A stretch of DNA of 64,000 bases. It comes from Natrinema amylolyticum (lineage in GTDB: Archaea; Halobacteriota; Halobacteria; Halobacteriales; Natrialbaceae). Position numbers and translations under genes: made by a program. The stretch lies in the NCBI RefSeq assembly GCF_020515625.1, contig NZ_JAIWPJ010000002.1, forward strand, positions 124,001 to 188,000, given 5' to 3'. Under the pieces are notes generated by a model, which did no database searches, was not told where the DNA came from, and saw only the letters and a program-made list of their open reading frames with translations. Shown piece after piece: positions 25,269 through 34,261 of this stretch. Position 1 is the first letter of the stretch. Every line of letters starts with the position of its first letter.

Positions 25269-25853
25269 ATGGGTCAGCGCCACCTCGAGACGGACGCCGA
25301 ACCGACTATCGACTGCGCCGCCCGTCGGCTCGGGGTGGAGTCCGCCGTCGACGTCGCCCGAGCGGCGTTCGACCACGCGGGCGAGATGGCGACGCTCGAG
25401 TGCGGCCGACCTGCCGCCGTACTCGGTGCCGTTTGCCTCGCCGCTCGCCGCACCGACGTCGGCGAACCCGCTCCCGAGCGACTCGAGTCGTCGTTCGACG
25501 TCGATCCGGAGCGGGTCGCCGCGGCCGACGAGGTGCTGGCGACGTATCTGAGTCCGCCCGCCGATCCGGACGAGATCCGCTCGCTGCGCCGGACGCTCGT
25601 CGTGGCTCAGGAGGTCCTGGCCGCGGTCGAGCGCGGTCGCAACGCTGGCCCCGAGCTTCCGGGCTCGCGCCTCGCTGACGCCGCGCCCTTCCTGCTCGCT
25701 CGCGCGAGCAGTCACCTCGACTCCCGCACCGATCGCGAGTTCCCGGGGCTCGATGCGGCGGCGCTTCGAGACCACATCGAGCGCCTCGAGGCCGACCTCG
25801 AGCTGGCTCGGCTGGGAACGAAACTGTACGTCCTGGTCCACGACGCGGACTGA
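25269..25853 (+). CDS. Uncharacterised haloarchaeal protein, TFB-cyclin-like resemblance
   Basis: A protein of 194 residues, all-helical, without membrane segments. The first 90 residues contain ECGRPAAVLGAVCLAARRTD, which recalls the alanine-rich helices of a TFB cyclin repeat, but the other TFB marks are missing. The C-terminal half is a coiled-coil-like helix pair (DAAALRDHIERLEADLELARLGTKLYVLVHDAD). No function assigned. Divergent from 3-dehydroquinate synthase II across the 9-bp repeats. ATG 25269 is the only start close to the promoter. Confidence 0.65.
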   Translation: MGQRHLETDAEPTIDCAARRLGVESAVDVARAAFDHAGEMATLECGRPAAVLGAVCLAARRTDVGEPAPERLESSFDVDPERVAAADEVLATYLSPPADPDEIRSLRRTLVVAQEVLAAVERGRNAGPELPGSRLADAAPFLLARASSHLDSRTDREFPGLDAAALRDHIERLEADLELARLGTKLYVLVHDAD

Positions 25854-25888
25854 GCCGCGTCGACTCCCTCGACGCCCCTCGATGATCC

Positions 25889-26755
25889 CTACCGTCGCTC
25901 GCCGGCGTCGTCCATGAGCTTGTGTCGGAACGCCCGGTAAGCGTTTTCGCCCCGCTCGGTCAACTCGACGACGCGCCGGCGGCCGACCGACTCGATCGTG
26001 ACGTAGCCGTCCTCGGCCAGCGGCTCGAGGACGTGCGTATCGAGCACGCGGAACGCGCCCTTGTCCTCGCCGGAGCGCTCGTCGGGCGAGCGCCGATCGG
26101 CCATGAAGTCGAGATCCCGGTCTCGAGCGTACTCGATGAGATCCTTCTTTTTCGGCCGGGCCGTCCGATCCTCGTGGTAGCCCTCCCACGCGGCCGGGTC
26201 GGCGAGGAACTCCATGATCGCGACCTGATCGCGCGTCGGCGACTCGATCGGGTAGGTTGGCACCTCCTCCATCTCGTCGAGACCGAAGGAAATCGGCTCG
26301 GTCGTCCCGTCGTGGGCGTACTCCGACGGCTCGACGTAGTAGGCGTGGGCGTCCGTCGAGACGTCCATGCACGCGATCGTCGCGCCGATCGCCGGGATCG
26401 TCCCGGCCCCGGAGACGTTGACGTACACCTGATCGTCGGCGTGAACGTCGGCGAGCGTCGTCACGTCGCCGAGCACCGCGTACACGTCCGTCAGATCGCA
26501 CTCCCGGGTCCGAACCTCGGGGACGATCGACTCGAGTTCCGCCCGCAACTCGTCGTGGTAGTCGGCCGTCGCCGTCGCGTTTCGCTCGTCGGTCCCACCG
26601 TCGGTCTCGCCCTGTTCTCCGCCCCGTCGCCCCCCGCCCGCGCTCTCGTCCTCGAGCAGATAGACCAGGTCCGCCCGCTGGTTCCTGATCGGCTCGAGGA
26701 TCCGATCGAACTCGTAGCCCAGCGGCACGACGTGCACTCGCTTGACGACCTCCAT
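25889..26755 (-). CDS. CARF-like winged-helix regulator (HFX_2341/DUF6293 type)
   Basis: A protein of 288 residues in two parts. Residues 1 to about 160 look like a CARF-type Rossmann fold: VHVVPLGYEFDRILEPI with NQRADLVYLLED, then the glycine-rich VNVSGAGTIPAIGATIACM that in CARF proteins binds cyclic oligoadenylate. The second part (about 185 to 280) is a winged helix (VAIMEFLADPAAW, then LEPLAEDGYVTIESVGRRRVVEL). This is the layout of Csa3 regulators, but no CRISPR or Cas gene is near. The acidic-glycine insert at residues 38 to 60 is variable in such proteins. A nucleotide-responsive transcription factor is likely; the ligand is inferred only. Confidence 0.75.
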   Translation of the reverse strand: MEVVKRVHVVPLGYEFDRILEPIRNQRADLVYLLEDESAGGGRRGGEQGETDGGTDERNATATADYHDELRAELESIVPEVRTRECDLTDVYAVLGDVTTLADVHADDQVYVNVSGAGTIPAIGATIACMDVSTDAHAYYVEPSEYAHDGTTEPISFGLDEMEEVPTYPIESPTRDQVAIMEFLADPAAWEGYHEDRTARPKKKDLIEYARDRDLDFMADRRSPDERSGEDKGAFRVLDTHVLEPLAEDGYVTIESVGRRRVVELTERGENAYRAFRHKLMDDAGERR

Positions 26756-27093
26756 ACGCCAAGCGGCGTGTCAGCAAAAATAACTGCTGCGGAATCGGCG
26801 GTGGAACTCGAGTCGCGACTAATTTGACCGCCCGACGAGTTTCGCCAGCCCCATCGACCCACCGCCGGGTGGGAATGAAAGGGGCTTCCCGGTTCGGCGA
26901 ACCCGGACGACGCAAGCACTGCAGTGAGCGAGCGTCGCGAGCGAACGAGGAGCGCAGCGAGGCCCGGGAGCCGAACCGGGAAGGGGCTTTCAGAACGGTA
27001 GCGGTCCCACGGTCGGTGACGAGCGAACGAGACGGTATTCGAACCCATAGTCGGCGAAACGTTGAGAACGCCCCCGCTCGTACACCGAGTCAG
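26756..27093. other. Intergenic region with long inverted repeat
   Basis: A 338-base gap. It contains a perfect 14-bp inverted repeat, CTTCCCGGTTCGGC at 26885 to 26898 and its complement at 26970 to 26983, around a GC-rich stretch of GAGCGAGCG-type sequence common between haloarchaeal genes. It could form a stem of transcribed RNA or mark an old insertion. Confidence 0.5.
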
Positions 27094-27774
27094 ATGGCCG
27101 CCTACGACGCGATCTGTTTCGATCTCGATGCCACCCTCTGCGAGTCGACCCAAGACGCCGCGACCCTGCTCGAGACGTCCTTCGAGCGCGCCGGCTGCGA
27201 ACCGTTCTGTACGCCGGCGGACCTGCGGGCCGCCGTCCCGGCCCTACCGACCGCCGAGACGGACCGGGAGTTCTACGAGCACCTCTTCACCGAAGTCGCG
27301 AACCGCGCCGGCGTCGACCCCGATATCGCGCCGGCGCTCGCGGCGGAGTATCTCGCGGTCCAGGACCCGACCGCCGTCGACTTTCGCCCGGGAGCGAAAG
27401 CGGCGCTCGAGCACGCTCGCGACCGAAGCCGCGTCGGACTCGGCCTCATCACGAACGGGGGCCGGGAGACGCAGACGCAGAAACTGCGGGCGCTGGGCAT
27501 CGCGGACGCCTTCGACGTGCGGGTGTTCACCGATCCGAGCGCGGGGATTCATCCGAAACCCAGCACGGTACCGTTCGAGCGCGCGCTCGGCGAACTCGCG
27601 GTCGCGCCCGATGCGGCGATCCACGTCGGCGATTCGTTGCACGCCGATATCGCGGGTGCCAACGCGATGGGACTCGATTCGGCCTGGCTCGATACCGGCC
27701 GCGACGACGGCCCCGGCGAGCACGAGCCGACCTACGAACTCGCGTCGCTCGAGGCGTTCGAGACGATCGTCTGA
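27094..27774 (+). CDS. HAD superfamily hydrolase
   Basis: A protein of 226 residues with the four HAD motifs: FDLDATLCES (motif I, D-x-D nucleophile), LITNGG (motif II), K in IHPKPS (motif III), and HVGDSLHADIAGANAMG (motif IV), plus a helical cap between motifs I and II. Such enzymes are phosphatases of phosphorylated metabolites, with magnesium. The start ATG begins the usual first strand. Specificity cannot be set from sequence. Tail to tail with the next gene. Confidence 0.9.
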   Translation: MAAYDAICFDLDATLCESTQDAATLLETSFERAGCEPFCTPADLRAAVPALPTAETDREFYEHLFTEVANRAGVDPDIAPALAAEYLAVQDPTAVDFRPGAKAALEHARDRSRVGLGLITNGGRETQTQKLRALGIADAFDVRVFTDPSAGIHPKPSTVPFERALGELAVAPDAAIHVGDSLHADIAGANAMGLDSAWLDTGRDDGPGEHEPTYELASLEAFETIV

Positions 27775-27785
27775 ACGGCGTCAGC

Positions 27786-28328
27786 TTACCCCTCGTCCGG
27801 CAGCAGATCCGCGTGAACGACGGCTCGATACTGGGTGTCCGTCCCCTCTTCGATTCGCTTAAGCAGGGCCGCCGCGTCCGGGAAGCTCTCGGGCAGTTCG
27901 AACGCGTCGGACTCGTCGTCGGCACGTTGCTTGCAGAGCTTGACGAACGCCACCAGCGCGTCGTACGTTCCCCCGCGGGCGTAGACCACGTCGATGTCCC
28001 GCTCGAAGTCCTCGCGCCAGCTCTCGATCACCGGTTCGGCCGCGCGTCGCGGCCGTCGCATCCGCTCGGCCAGTTCGTCGGTATCCACGTCAGCGTCCGC
28101 TGTACCGGTTAGTCCCTCGAAGGCCGCCTGCAGGTCGTCGACCTCGGCCTCGATCGCCGGTGCCTCCGCTTCCGCTGCGAGCAACTCGGCGAACGCCTCG
28201 AGTTCCTCGCGGCGGATCGCGACGGGGTAGACGAAATCGTGGGTGTCCTTCGGGAGCGTGTACGACTTCCCCTCGACGCCCTGTTCGCCGGGACCGGAGT
28301 TGCCCAGCATTAAATCGAGTATTCCCAT
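27786..28328 (-). CDS. Uncharacterised haloarchaeal protein
   Basis: A soluble, acidic, mostly helical protein of 180 residues starting MGILDLMLGNSGPGEQGVEG. No motif or family recognised, and no cysteine pair except one C in KLCKQR. It ends 11 bases from the HAD gene (convergent) and begins about 150 bases from the SprT-like gene on the same strand. Its codon use looks like its neighbours, so it is likely a native gene. Confidence 0.7.
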   Translation of the reverse strand: MGILDLMLGNSGPGEQGVEGKSYTLPKDTHDFVYPVAIRREELEAFAELLAAEAEAPAIEAEVDDLQAAFEGLTGTADADVDTDELAERMRRPRRAAEPVIESWREDFERDIDVVYARGGTYDALVAFVKLCKQRADDESDAFELPESFPDAAALLKRIEEGTDTQYRAVVHADLLPDEG

Positions 28329-28481
28329 ACCCGAAACAGGTATGGTCAGGCGAATAAGCCTTCCGCGCTCGCACAGTCGATCGCAGCCGAGTCCGTCCGG
28401 AAACGGCGACGCGCCGACTGCCTCGTTCGTTCGTCCGGGCGGTACCCACCCGGGCGAACCGATGAGTCGAGCCCCAGTCCC

Positions 28482-29054
28482 TCACCACGAATCGCCGAGC
28501 GCCGCCTTCGCGCCGCCGTAGCCGCTCGCGGTCGTCCACGTTCGGCCGCTGTCCGCGTGTTCGACCTCGTACGTCCCGCCGCAGGCCCCACAGCGGTACC
28601 GGTCGGGCGATTTCACCGGCTTCGACGCGCGGTGGCGCGTCGCCCGCCAGTCGCAGTCGGCCGCGAGACACCGCAGGACGTACCGCGGCTCCGCGAAGGC
28701 CTCGCAGTAGCGCGGGGCCTCGAGCGTCGCGGCCCGCTCGCGAAACCGGTCGCCGTGGCCCGACTCGCCGAACCGCTGGAACTCCCAGGCGTGGACGAGT
28801 TCGTGGCGGACGACGCCCGCGAACTCGGACCAGTCGTAGCGCTCGTACGCCCGCCGTGCGAGAGTGATCGTCGCTACCTCGCGGTCGGCGTCCCAGCGGC
28901 AGACGCCCGCCCGCCGGCGCGCTCGCGCCGACACCTCCCACTCGAGGGCCGCGAGGTCGACCGCGATATCGTACTCGTCGACGACCTCGCGGGCGTGAAT
29001 CCGCGCGCGGGCGACGATCTCGTCCGCGAGCGTGAGTTCCTCGCCGTCGGTCAC
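28482..29054 (-). CDS. SprT-like zinc metalloprotease
   Basis: A protein of 190 residues. The active-site helix is VVRHELVHAWEF, with zinc ligands H84 and H88 and catalytic E85; the third histidine is in GHGDRF. A C-terminal zinc ribbon (LAADCDWRATRH, then YRCGACGGTY) follows. This is the SprT/SPRTN layout; relatives cleave proteins crosslinked to DNA, though the archaeal role is not shown. It ends well before the HAD gene. No signal peptide, so it acts in the cytoplasm. Confidence 0.88.
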   Translation of the reverse strand: MTDGEELTLADEIVARARIHAREVVDEYDIAVDLAALEWEVSARARRRAGVCRWDADREVATITLARRAYERYDWSEFAGVVRHELVHAWEFQRFGESGHGDRFRERAATLEAPRYCEAFAEPRYVLRCLAADCDWRATRHRASKPVKSPDRYRCGACGGTYEVEHADSGRTWTTASGYGGAKAALGDSW

Positions 29055-29176
29055 GGCCTCGAGACGGACCGGGACCGAGGAAACGCTTCCGATCGGATCC
29101 CGTTCGTCACCCCGTCTCGAGCGATCCGACGCGCAGTCTTACTAACTCACTCGCAAAATATTGCTAAGGTTGGCGC

Positions 29177-29193
29177 ATGAAACGGCGTTTCAT
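29177..29193. promoter_or_regulatory. Perfect 17-bp palindrome upstream of the CDF transporter
   Basis: ATGAAACGGCGTTTCAT is a perfect inverted repeat around a central G. It ends about nine bases before the TATA-like AATTAATAAG (29202 to 29210) of the transporter gene, the position of an archaeal operator. A metal-responsive regulator is a natural guess. Confidence 0.55.
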
Positions 29194-29236
29194 AGCAGCC
29201 GAATTAATAAGTCGGGACCCCCGAATTCGACGCACG

Positions 29237-30190
29237 ATGAGTCACAACGAGTCGGCGCACGCTCACGACGACTCGCACGACGGCCGCGGTCACGGGCACG
29301 GGCACGATCACGGCGGGAGTTCGACGAGCAGCCGCAAGCTCGCCGCCGTCTCGCTGATCAACGTCGTCGGCTTCCTCGTCGAACTCGCGGGCGGGCTGGC
29401 CTTCGGCTCGGTCGCGCTCATCAGCGACGCCGTCCACATGCTGTTCGACGCGCTCGCGTACGTGATGGCCTTCGCCGCCGCTCACGTCGCCGAACGCTAC
29501 GGCGACGGCGACCGCTGGTCCTACGGCCTCCACCGCCTCGAGCCGTTCGCCGCCTTCCTCAACGGCCTATTGCTCCTGCCGATGGTCGGCTTCATCCTTT
29601 GGGAGTCCTATCACCGATTTCTCGAGCCCGTCGCCATCGGCACCGGGCCGACGATCGCCATCGCGACGGGCGGCCTGCTGGTCAACCTCGGCTCGGTCTA
29701 CGTCCTCCACGGCGACGCGATGAGCCTCAACGAGAAGGGCGCGTTCTACCACCTGCTTGGCGACGCCGGCGGCTCGGTCGCCGTCATCGTCTCCGTCATC
29801 GCAATCGAGGTGACCGGTTTCCGCGTCGTCGACCCGATCACCGCGGCACTGATCGCCGCCGTCGTGACCTGGTCGGCGATCACCGTGTTGCGTGGCAGCG
29901 GCGAAATTTTCTTCCTCAGAACCCCACTCGAGAGCGACGAGATCCGCGCCCATCTCACCGAGATCGAGGGCGTCGACCGCGTCGACGACTTCCACGCGTG
30001 GCAGATCTGCAGTCAGATCACGGTCGCGACGGTCCACGTCGAGACCGGCGTCGAGACGATGGCCGAGGCCGAGTCGATCGTCGGCCGCGTCCACGACGAA
30101 CTCGACTGCCACGGCGTCGATCACGCCACCGTCGAACTGAGCCCCCGCTACGCCGATCGGGACGTCCACCTCGATACGCACTGCCACTGA
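29237..30190 (+). CDS. Cation diffusion facilitator (zinc or other divalent metal efflux)
   Basis: A protein of 317 residues with a histidine-rich N-terminus (alternating H and G or D, residues 4 to 28), six membrane segments and a cytoplasmic C-terminal domain. Metal-site residues are visible in ALISDAVHMLFDAL (segment 2, H-x-x-x-D) and GAFYHLLGDAGGS (segment 5, H-x-x-x-D), the pattern of Zn2+ or Cd2+ exporters such as CzcD. It exchanges metal for protons. ATG 29237 is leaderless, about 30 bases after a TATA box; the longer frame from 29177 crosses the palindrome and is unlikely. Confidence 0.92.
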   Translation: MSHNESAHAHDDSHDGRGHGHGHDHGGSSTSSRKLAAVSLINVVGFLVELAGGLAFGSVALISDAVHMLFDALAYVMAFAAAHVAERYGDGDRWSYGLHRLEPFAAFLNGLLLLPMVGFILWESYHRFLEPVAIGTGPTIAIATGGLLVNLGSVYVLHGDAMSLNEKGAFYHLLGDAGGSVAVIVSVIAIEVTGFRVVDPITAALIAAVVTWSAITVLRGSGEIFFLRTPLESDEIRAHLTEIEGVDRVDDFHAWQICSQITVATVHVETGVETMAEAESIVGRVHDELDCHGVDHATVELSPRYADRDVHLDTHCH

Positions 30191-30273
30191 GCGGTGACGC
30201 ATCTCGAGCGCCCGGAGCCGGTGCTGCGAGCGGTCGAACGCCGCGAGTGAGAGAGAAGAGCTGAGAGGGGAAA

Positions 30274-31068
30274 TCAAGCCTCGAGCGCCAGTCCCGCTTC
30301 GGCCAGCGCCTCGTCGGTCGAGAGGTCCTCGTGAACGACGCCGGCGACCGCTCGCGCGATGGCCTCCGGGTCCTCGTGCTGGAAGATCGAGCGGCCCATG
30401 GAGATACCGGCGCCGCCGGCGTCCATCACGCCGCGAACCATCTCGATCGTCTCGCGGTCGGTTCCCTTCGAGCCGCCGGCGATGACGACCGGGAGCCGCG
30501 TCGACTCGACGACGTGGGCAAAGCTCTCGGCGTCGCCGCTGTAGCCCGTCTTGACGATGTCGGCACCGAGCTCCTCGGCGAGGCGGACCGCGTGGCCGAG
30601 CGCTTCGGGATCCTCCGGGTCGACGCCGGGGCCGCGGGCGTAGGCCATCGCGAGGACCGGAATCCCGAACCGCTGGGCCCGTTCGGTGACCTCCGAGAGC
30701 TGGCTGATCTGGTCGGGCTCGTGATCCGAGCCGACGTTGATGTGGAAGGAGACCGCATCAGCACCGACGCGGATCGCCTCCTCGACGGTTCCGGTCATCC
30801 GCTTGTCCTCCTCGTCCGGCCCGATCGTGGTCGAGCCGTTGAGGTGGACGATGTAGCCCTTGCCGTTCTTGTTGTCGTGGACGCGCGGTGCGATCCCCTT
30901 CTGCGTGAGGACCGCGTCCGCCCCGCCGCTGGTCACGCCGTCGATCGTCGATTCGATATCTTTCAGTCCCTGGACGGCACCCATCGTGATGCCGTGGTCC
31001 ATTGGGACGATCACGTACGATCCGTCTGTCCCGATTCGGTCGAGTCGTGCGTCAATTCCTGTGGTCAT
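30274..31068 (-). CDS. aroA': 2-Amino-3,7-dideoxy-D-threo-hept-6-ulosonate synthase
   Basis: A 264-residue class I aldolase-fold enzyme. It has VIVPMDHGITMG near the start, the Schiff-base lysine in GADIVKTGYSGDAE and the phosphate-binding GGAGISMGRSIFQ. In Methanocaldococcus the homologue joins 6-deoxy-5-ketofructose 1-phosphate and aspartate semialdehyde to make the substrate of 3-dehydroquinate synthase II, the archaeal opening of the shikimate pathway. It could instead be a fructose-1,6-bisphosphate aldolase, but the position after trpCBA and the presence of 3-dehydroquinate synthase II nearby favour the former. It starts 24 bases after trpA ends. Confidence 0.87.
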   Translation of the reverse strand: MTTGIDARLDRIGTDGSYVIVPMDHGITMGAVQGLKDIESTIDGVTSGGADAVLTQKGIAPRVHDNKNGKGYIVHLNGSTTIGPDEEDKRMTGTVEEAIRVGADAVSFHINVGSDHEPDQISQLSEVTERAQRFGIPVLAMAYARGPGVDPEDPEALGHAVRLAEELGADIVKTGYSGDAESFAHVVESTRLPVVIAGGSKGTDRETIEMVRGVMDAGGAGISMGRSIFQHEDPEAIARAVAGVVHEDLSTDEALAEAGLALEA

Positions 31069-31092
31069 TGCGGGAGTGTAGCAAGCTTGCGG

Positions 31093-31950
31093 TTATGGCT
31101 GTTCTGGTTCCGGTCGTTCTTCAGGATCGTCCGTGACGGCATCCGCGCCGCGACGCGCACCGCGTTTGAGTTCTCGGGCTTTGGCCTCGAGTGCGTCGAC
31201 CGCGTCGCTCGGATCGTCGCTCGAGGCTATTATGTCGACGAGTGCGCTACCGACGATGACGCCGTCGGCTCCGGCCTCGATGATCTCGGCCGCGTGGTCC
31301 CCCTCGCTGACGCCGAACCCGACCGCTTTGGGGACGTCGTACTCCGAGAGTCGCGCGAGGCTGTCGTGGGTCGCACCCGATACGTTCGCACGCGCACCGG
31401 TCGTCCCGAGGCGGGCCTGCACGTAGGCGAAGCCGGAGACCTGGGACATGATGGCGTCCAGACGCTCGCCCTCGGTCGTCGGCGCGATGATGAAGACGAG
31501 GTCGAGACCGTTGTCGTCGCAGGCGCGGCGCAGCGGGCCCGCCTCCTCGGCGGGGAGGTCGGGGACGATGATCCCCGAGAGGCCGGCTTCAGCGGCCCGC
31601 TCCACGAACGGCCTCACGTCGGGCTCGTCACCGTACTGCAATATCATGTTATAATACGTCATCACCAGCAGCGGCGCCTCTGTCTCGAGGTCGGCGACCA
31701 ACTCGAAGAAGCCCTCGGGGGTCGTGCCGGCGGCGAGTGCGCGGTTGATTGCGGCCTGAATGGTCGCCCCTTCCGCGATCGGCTCCGAGAACGGAAGCCC
31801 GAGTTCGATCAGGTCCGAGCCGCCCCGGTCGAGGGCCTCGACGTACGCCTTCGTGTCCTCGAGCGAGGGGTCGCCCGCCGTGATGTAGGTGATCAGCGCG
31901 GGGTGGTTCTCGCGGATGGCCGCTTCGACGTCGCTGTCGTACTCGCTCAC
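31093..31950 (-). CDS. trpA: Tryptophan synthase alpha subunit
   Basis: A 285-residue alpha subunit, cleaving indole-3-glycerol phosphate to indole. Catalytic E49 is in LIELGLPFS. The second catalytic acid, Asp60 in the family, is Glu60 here (SEPIAEG in place of SDPxADG). The phosphate-binding GFGVSEG and [10 protein letters not shown] stretches are intact, and the rest has normal length plus a charged C-terminal tail. It overlaps trpB by four bases (ATGA), giving translational coupling in the trpCBA operon. Confidence 0.94.
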   Translation of the reverse strand: MSEYDSDVEAAIRENHPALITYITAGDPSLEDTKAYVEALDRGGSDLIELGLPFSEPIAEGATIQAAINRALAAGTTPEGFFELVADLETEAPLLVMTYYNMILQYGDEPDVRPFVERAAEAGLSGIIVPDLPAEEAGPLRRACDDNGLDLVFIIAPTTEGERLDAIMSQVSGFAYVQARLGTTGARANVSGATHDSLARLSEYDVPKAVGFGVSEGDHAAEIIEAGADGVIVGSALVDIIASSDDPSDAVDALEAKARELKRGARRGADAVTDDPEERPEPEQP

Positions 31951-33266
31951 GAGTCGAACACCTCGACGTCCGGCGCGGCCTCGAGATCGCGCTTCTCGGT
32001 CTCCTCTAACACGGTCTCCAAGTCCTTATCCCCGCGGCCGGAGACGTTGACGACCACGAGATCGCCGAGGTCCTCGTGTGCCTCGTCTCGCGGGCTTTGC
32101 CCGCTCGACGTATCCGCGGCGGTTCCCGCCGCGCGCTCCAGATACCCGAGCGCGTGACTCGACTCGAGCGCCGGGATGATCCCCTCGAGTCGCGAGAGCC
32201 GGTGGAAGCCGTTGAGCGCGTCCTCGTCGTCGACGCTCGCCGGTGTGACCCGGCCGGTCTCGACGAGATGCGAGAGTTCGGGGCCGACGCCGGCGTAGTC
32301 CAGCCCCGCGCTGACGCTGTGGGACTCCATGATCTGGCCGTCGGTGCTCTGGAGGAGCTTCGTCATCGCGCCGTGGAGGACGCCGTCGGTGCCCGTCGAG
32401 AGCGTCGCGGAGTTGGGCGCGAGGCCCTCGTCTTCGTCGATCTCGAGGCTCGAGCCGCCGGCCTCGACGGCGTAGAGGTCGACCGCTTCGTCCGGAACGA
32501 ACGCGTGGAACGTCCCCATCGTGTTCGAGCCGCCGCCCGCGCAGGCGACGACGCTGTCGGGCAGTCGTCCGGCCTTCTCTCGGATCTGTTTCCGGGCTTC
32601 GTCGCCGATGACGGCCTGAAAGTCCCGGACCATCTTCGGGAACGGATGTGGGCCGACGACGGAGCCGATCACGTAGTGGGTCCGCTCGACGGTGGTCGCC
32701 CAGTCGCGCATCGTCTCGTTGATCGCCTCCTTCAGCGTGCCGCTGCCGGCCTCGACTGGGTTCACCTCGGCCCCGTTCATCCGCATCCGGTAGACGTTCG
32801 GACGCTGGCGGTTGACGTCCGTTCGGCCCATGTAGATCTCGCAGGGCATGTCGAGGTGGGCCGCGGCCATCGCCGTCGCGGTGCCGTGTTGGCCCGCGCC
32901 GGTCTCGGCGATGATCCGCTCCTTGCCCATGTACTTGGCCAGCAGGACCTGCCCGAGCGCGTTATTGAGCTTGTGGGCCCCGCCGTGGAGGAGGTCCTCG
33001 CGCTTGAGATAGATCTCGCGGTCGTAGCGCTCGCTCAGCCGATCCGCTCGCTGGAGCGGCGTCGGCCGCCCGCCGAAATCGCGCATCCGCTCGCGAAACT
33101 CGTCCATGAAGCCGTCCTCGTTCTCCAGGACGTAGCGCTCGTAGGCGTCCTCGAGTTCCTGGACGGCCGGCATCAGCGCCTCGGGGACGTACTGACCGCC
33201 GTACTCTCCGAACGTGCCCGTCCGTCCGGAGTCACTCTCGCCGTCGCGCTCGCGTTCCGTGCTCAT
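31947..33266 (-). CDS. trpB: Tryptophan synthase beta subunit
   Basis: A 439-residue PLP enzyme that joins indole and serine. The PLP lysine is in [16 protein letters not shown]; the glycine-rich phosphate site is [11 protein letters not shown]; the catalytic glutamate is in AETGAGQHG. An acidic insert of about 20 residues ([20 protein letters not shown]) is added near residue 390, a common haloarchaeal surface feature. The N-terminal 15 residues are variable. Second gene of trpCBA. Confidence 0.96.
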   Translation of the reverse strand: MSTERERDGESDSGRTGTFGEYGGQYVPEALMPAVQELEDAYERYVLENEDGFMDEFRERMRDFGGRPTPLQRADRLSERYDREIYLKREDLLHGGAHKLNNALGQVLLAKYMGKERIIAETGAGQHGTATAMAAAHLDMPCEIYMGRTDVNRQRPNVYRMRMNGAEVNPVEAGSGTLKEAINETMRDWATTVERTHYVIGSVVGPHPFPKMVRDFQAVIGDEARKQIREKAGRLPDSVVACAGGGSNTMGTFHAFVPDEAVDLYAVEAGGSSLEIDEDEGLAPNSATLSTGTDGVLHGAMTKLLQSTDGQIMESHSVSAGLDYAGVGPELSHLVETGRVTPASVDDEDALNGFHRLSRLEGIIPALESSHALGYLERAAGTAADTSSGQSPRDEAHEDLGDLVVVNVSGRGDKDLETVLEETEKRDLEAAPDVEVFDS

Positions 33267-33291
33267 GTTTGGGTCTCTCCGTCGTGCTCGC

Positions 33292-34101
33292 TCATGTTGT
33301 CTCAGTCTCCGTCGAGTCCGCAGCGTCCGCCGATTCCGCTCGCGTGAGTCGCCGCGTGTTCGCCGTCACGTCGCTGTCGCCCGCGCCGTGGTCCATGATG
33401 GCGCTGCCGACCAGGAGGGCGTCGGCGCCCGCCGCCCGCATCCGTCGCACGTCCGCCGGCGAGCCGACGCCGCTCTCGGCGATCAGCGTCACGTCATCAG
33501 GAGCATCGGGCGCGACCGACTCGAAGGTTTCGAGGTCGACCTCGAGCTTCGCCAGATCGCGGTTGTTCACGCCGATGATCTCCGCGCCCGCCTCGAGCGC
33601 CGTCTCGAGTTCCGCGCGGTCGTGGACCTCTACGAGGGGCTGAAAGCCGCGCTCGCGGGCGGCCGCGACGAGGTTTTCGAGGTCATCGACGAACCTGACG
33701 ATCAGCAGTAACAGGTCCGCTTCGACGACGTCCATCCCGTCCTCCTCGACGACGAAGTCCTTGCGCAGGACCGGCACGTCGACGGCCTCCCGAATGCGGG
33801 TCAGCGCCTCGGGCGAGCCGCCGAAGTGGGTCGGCTCCGTGAGCACCGAGATCGCCGCCGCGCCGCCGTCGACCATCGCTCGCGCCAGTTCGACGGGGTC
33901 GTCGTCTCGAGTCCCCTCGGCCGTCGGACTGGTCGGTTTCACCTCCGCGATCACTGGGACTCGCCCGTCGGCCTCGGCGTCGGCCAGCGCGTCGGGCAGC
34001 GAGCGCGCGTCCACGTCGACGACGCCCTCACCGCCGGCGCGCTCCCGAGCGGCCTCGAGTATCGACTGCACCGCGGGGGCGAGCTCCGTATCGGAGTTCA
34101 T
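33292..34101 (-). CDS. trpC: Indole-3-glycerol phosphate synthase
   Basis: A 269-residue TIM-barrel enzyme that closes the indole ring before tryptophan synthase. The catalytic lysine is in [11 protein letters not shown] (VIAEVKxxSPS consensus) and a second in [18 protein letters not shown] and LIAESGVG are also present. First gene of the trpCBA operon; its stop is 25 bases from the trpB start. The start follows an inverted repeat described separately. Confidence 0.95.
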   Translation of the reverse strand: MNSDTELAPAVQSILEAARERAGGEGVVDVDARSLPDALADAEADGRVPVIAEVKPTSPTAEGTRDDDPVELARAMVDGGAAAISVLTEPTHFGGSPEALTRIREAVDVPVLRKDFVVEEDGMDVVEADLLLLIVRFVDDLENLVAAARERGFQPLVEVHDRAELETALEAGAEIIGVNNRDLAKLEVDLETFESVAPDAPDDVTLIAESGVGSPADVRRMRAAGADALLVGSAIMDHGAGDSDVTANTRRLTRAESADAADSTETETT

Positions 34102-34104
34102 TAT

Positions 34105-34130
34105 TGTACATCGACGTACTCATATGTACA
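34105..34130. promoter_or_regulatory. Inverted repeat at the trpCBA promoter
   Basis: TGTACAT at 34105 to 34111 and ATGTACA at 34124 to 34130 are inverted around 12 bases, immediately upstream of the trpC start. The right arm is inside a second palindrome, TATGTACATA (34123 to 34132), which also resembles a TATA box. It may be the operator of the tryptophan operon. Confidence 0.45.
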
Positions 34131-34261
34131 TAAGGCTTGCGTCATGGCGTCACACGGGACGACGGCGGCGGATATCGGCCGAACTCTGCTCGCGTGCGGT
34201 GGATCGGGACTCGAAAACGAGGACCGGCGGCTATTCAAGCCCGGCCCACTTACGGCGGTCT

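Noticed and set aside
27000-27060. Possible tRNA T-arm (TTCGAA with flanking pairs)
   Set aside because: Stem pairs do not extend and no cloverleaf could be built around it.
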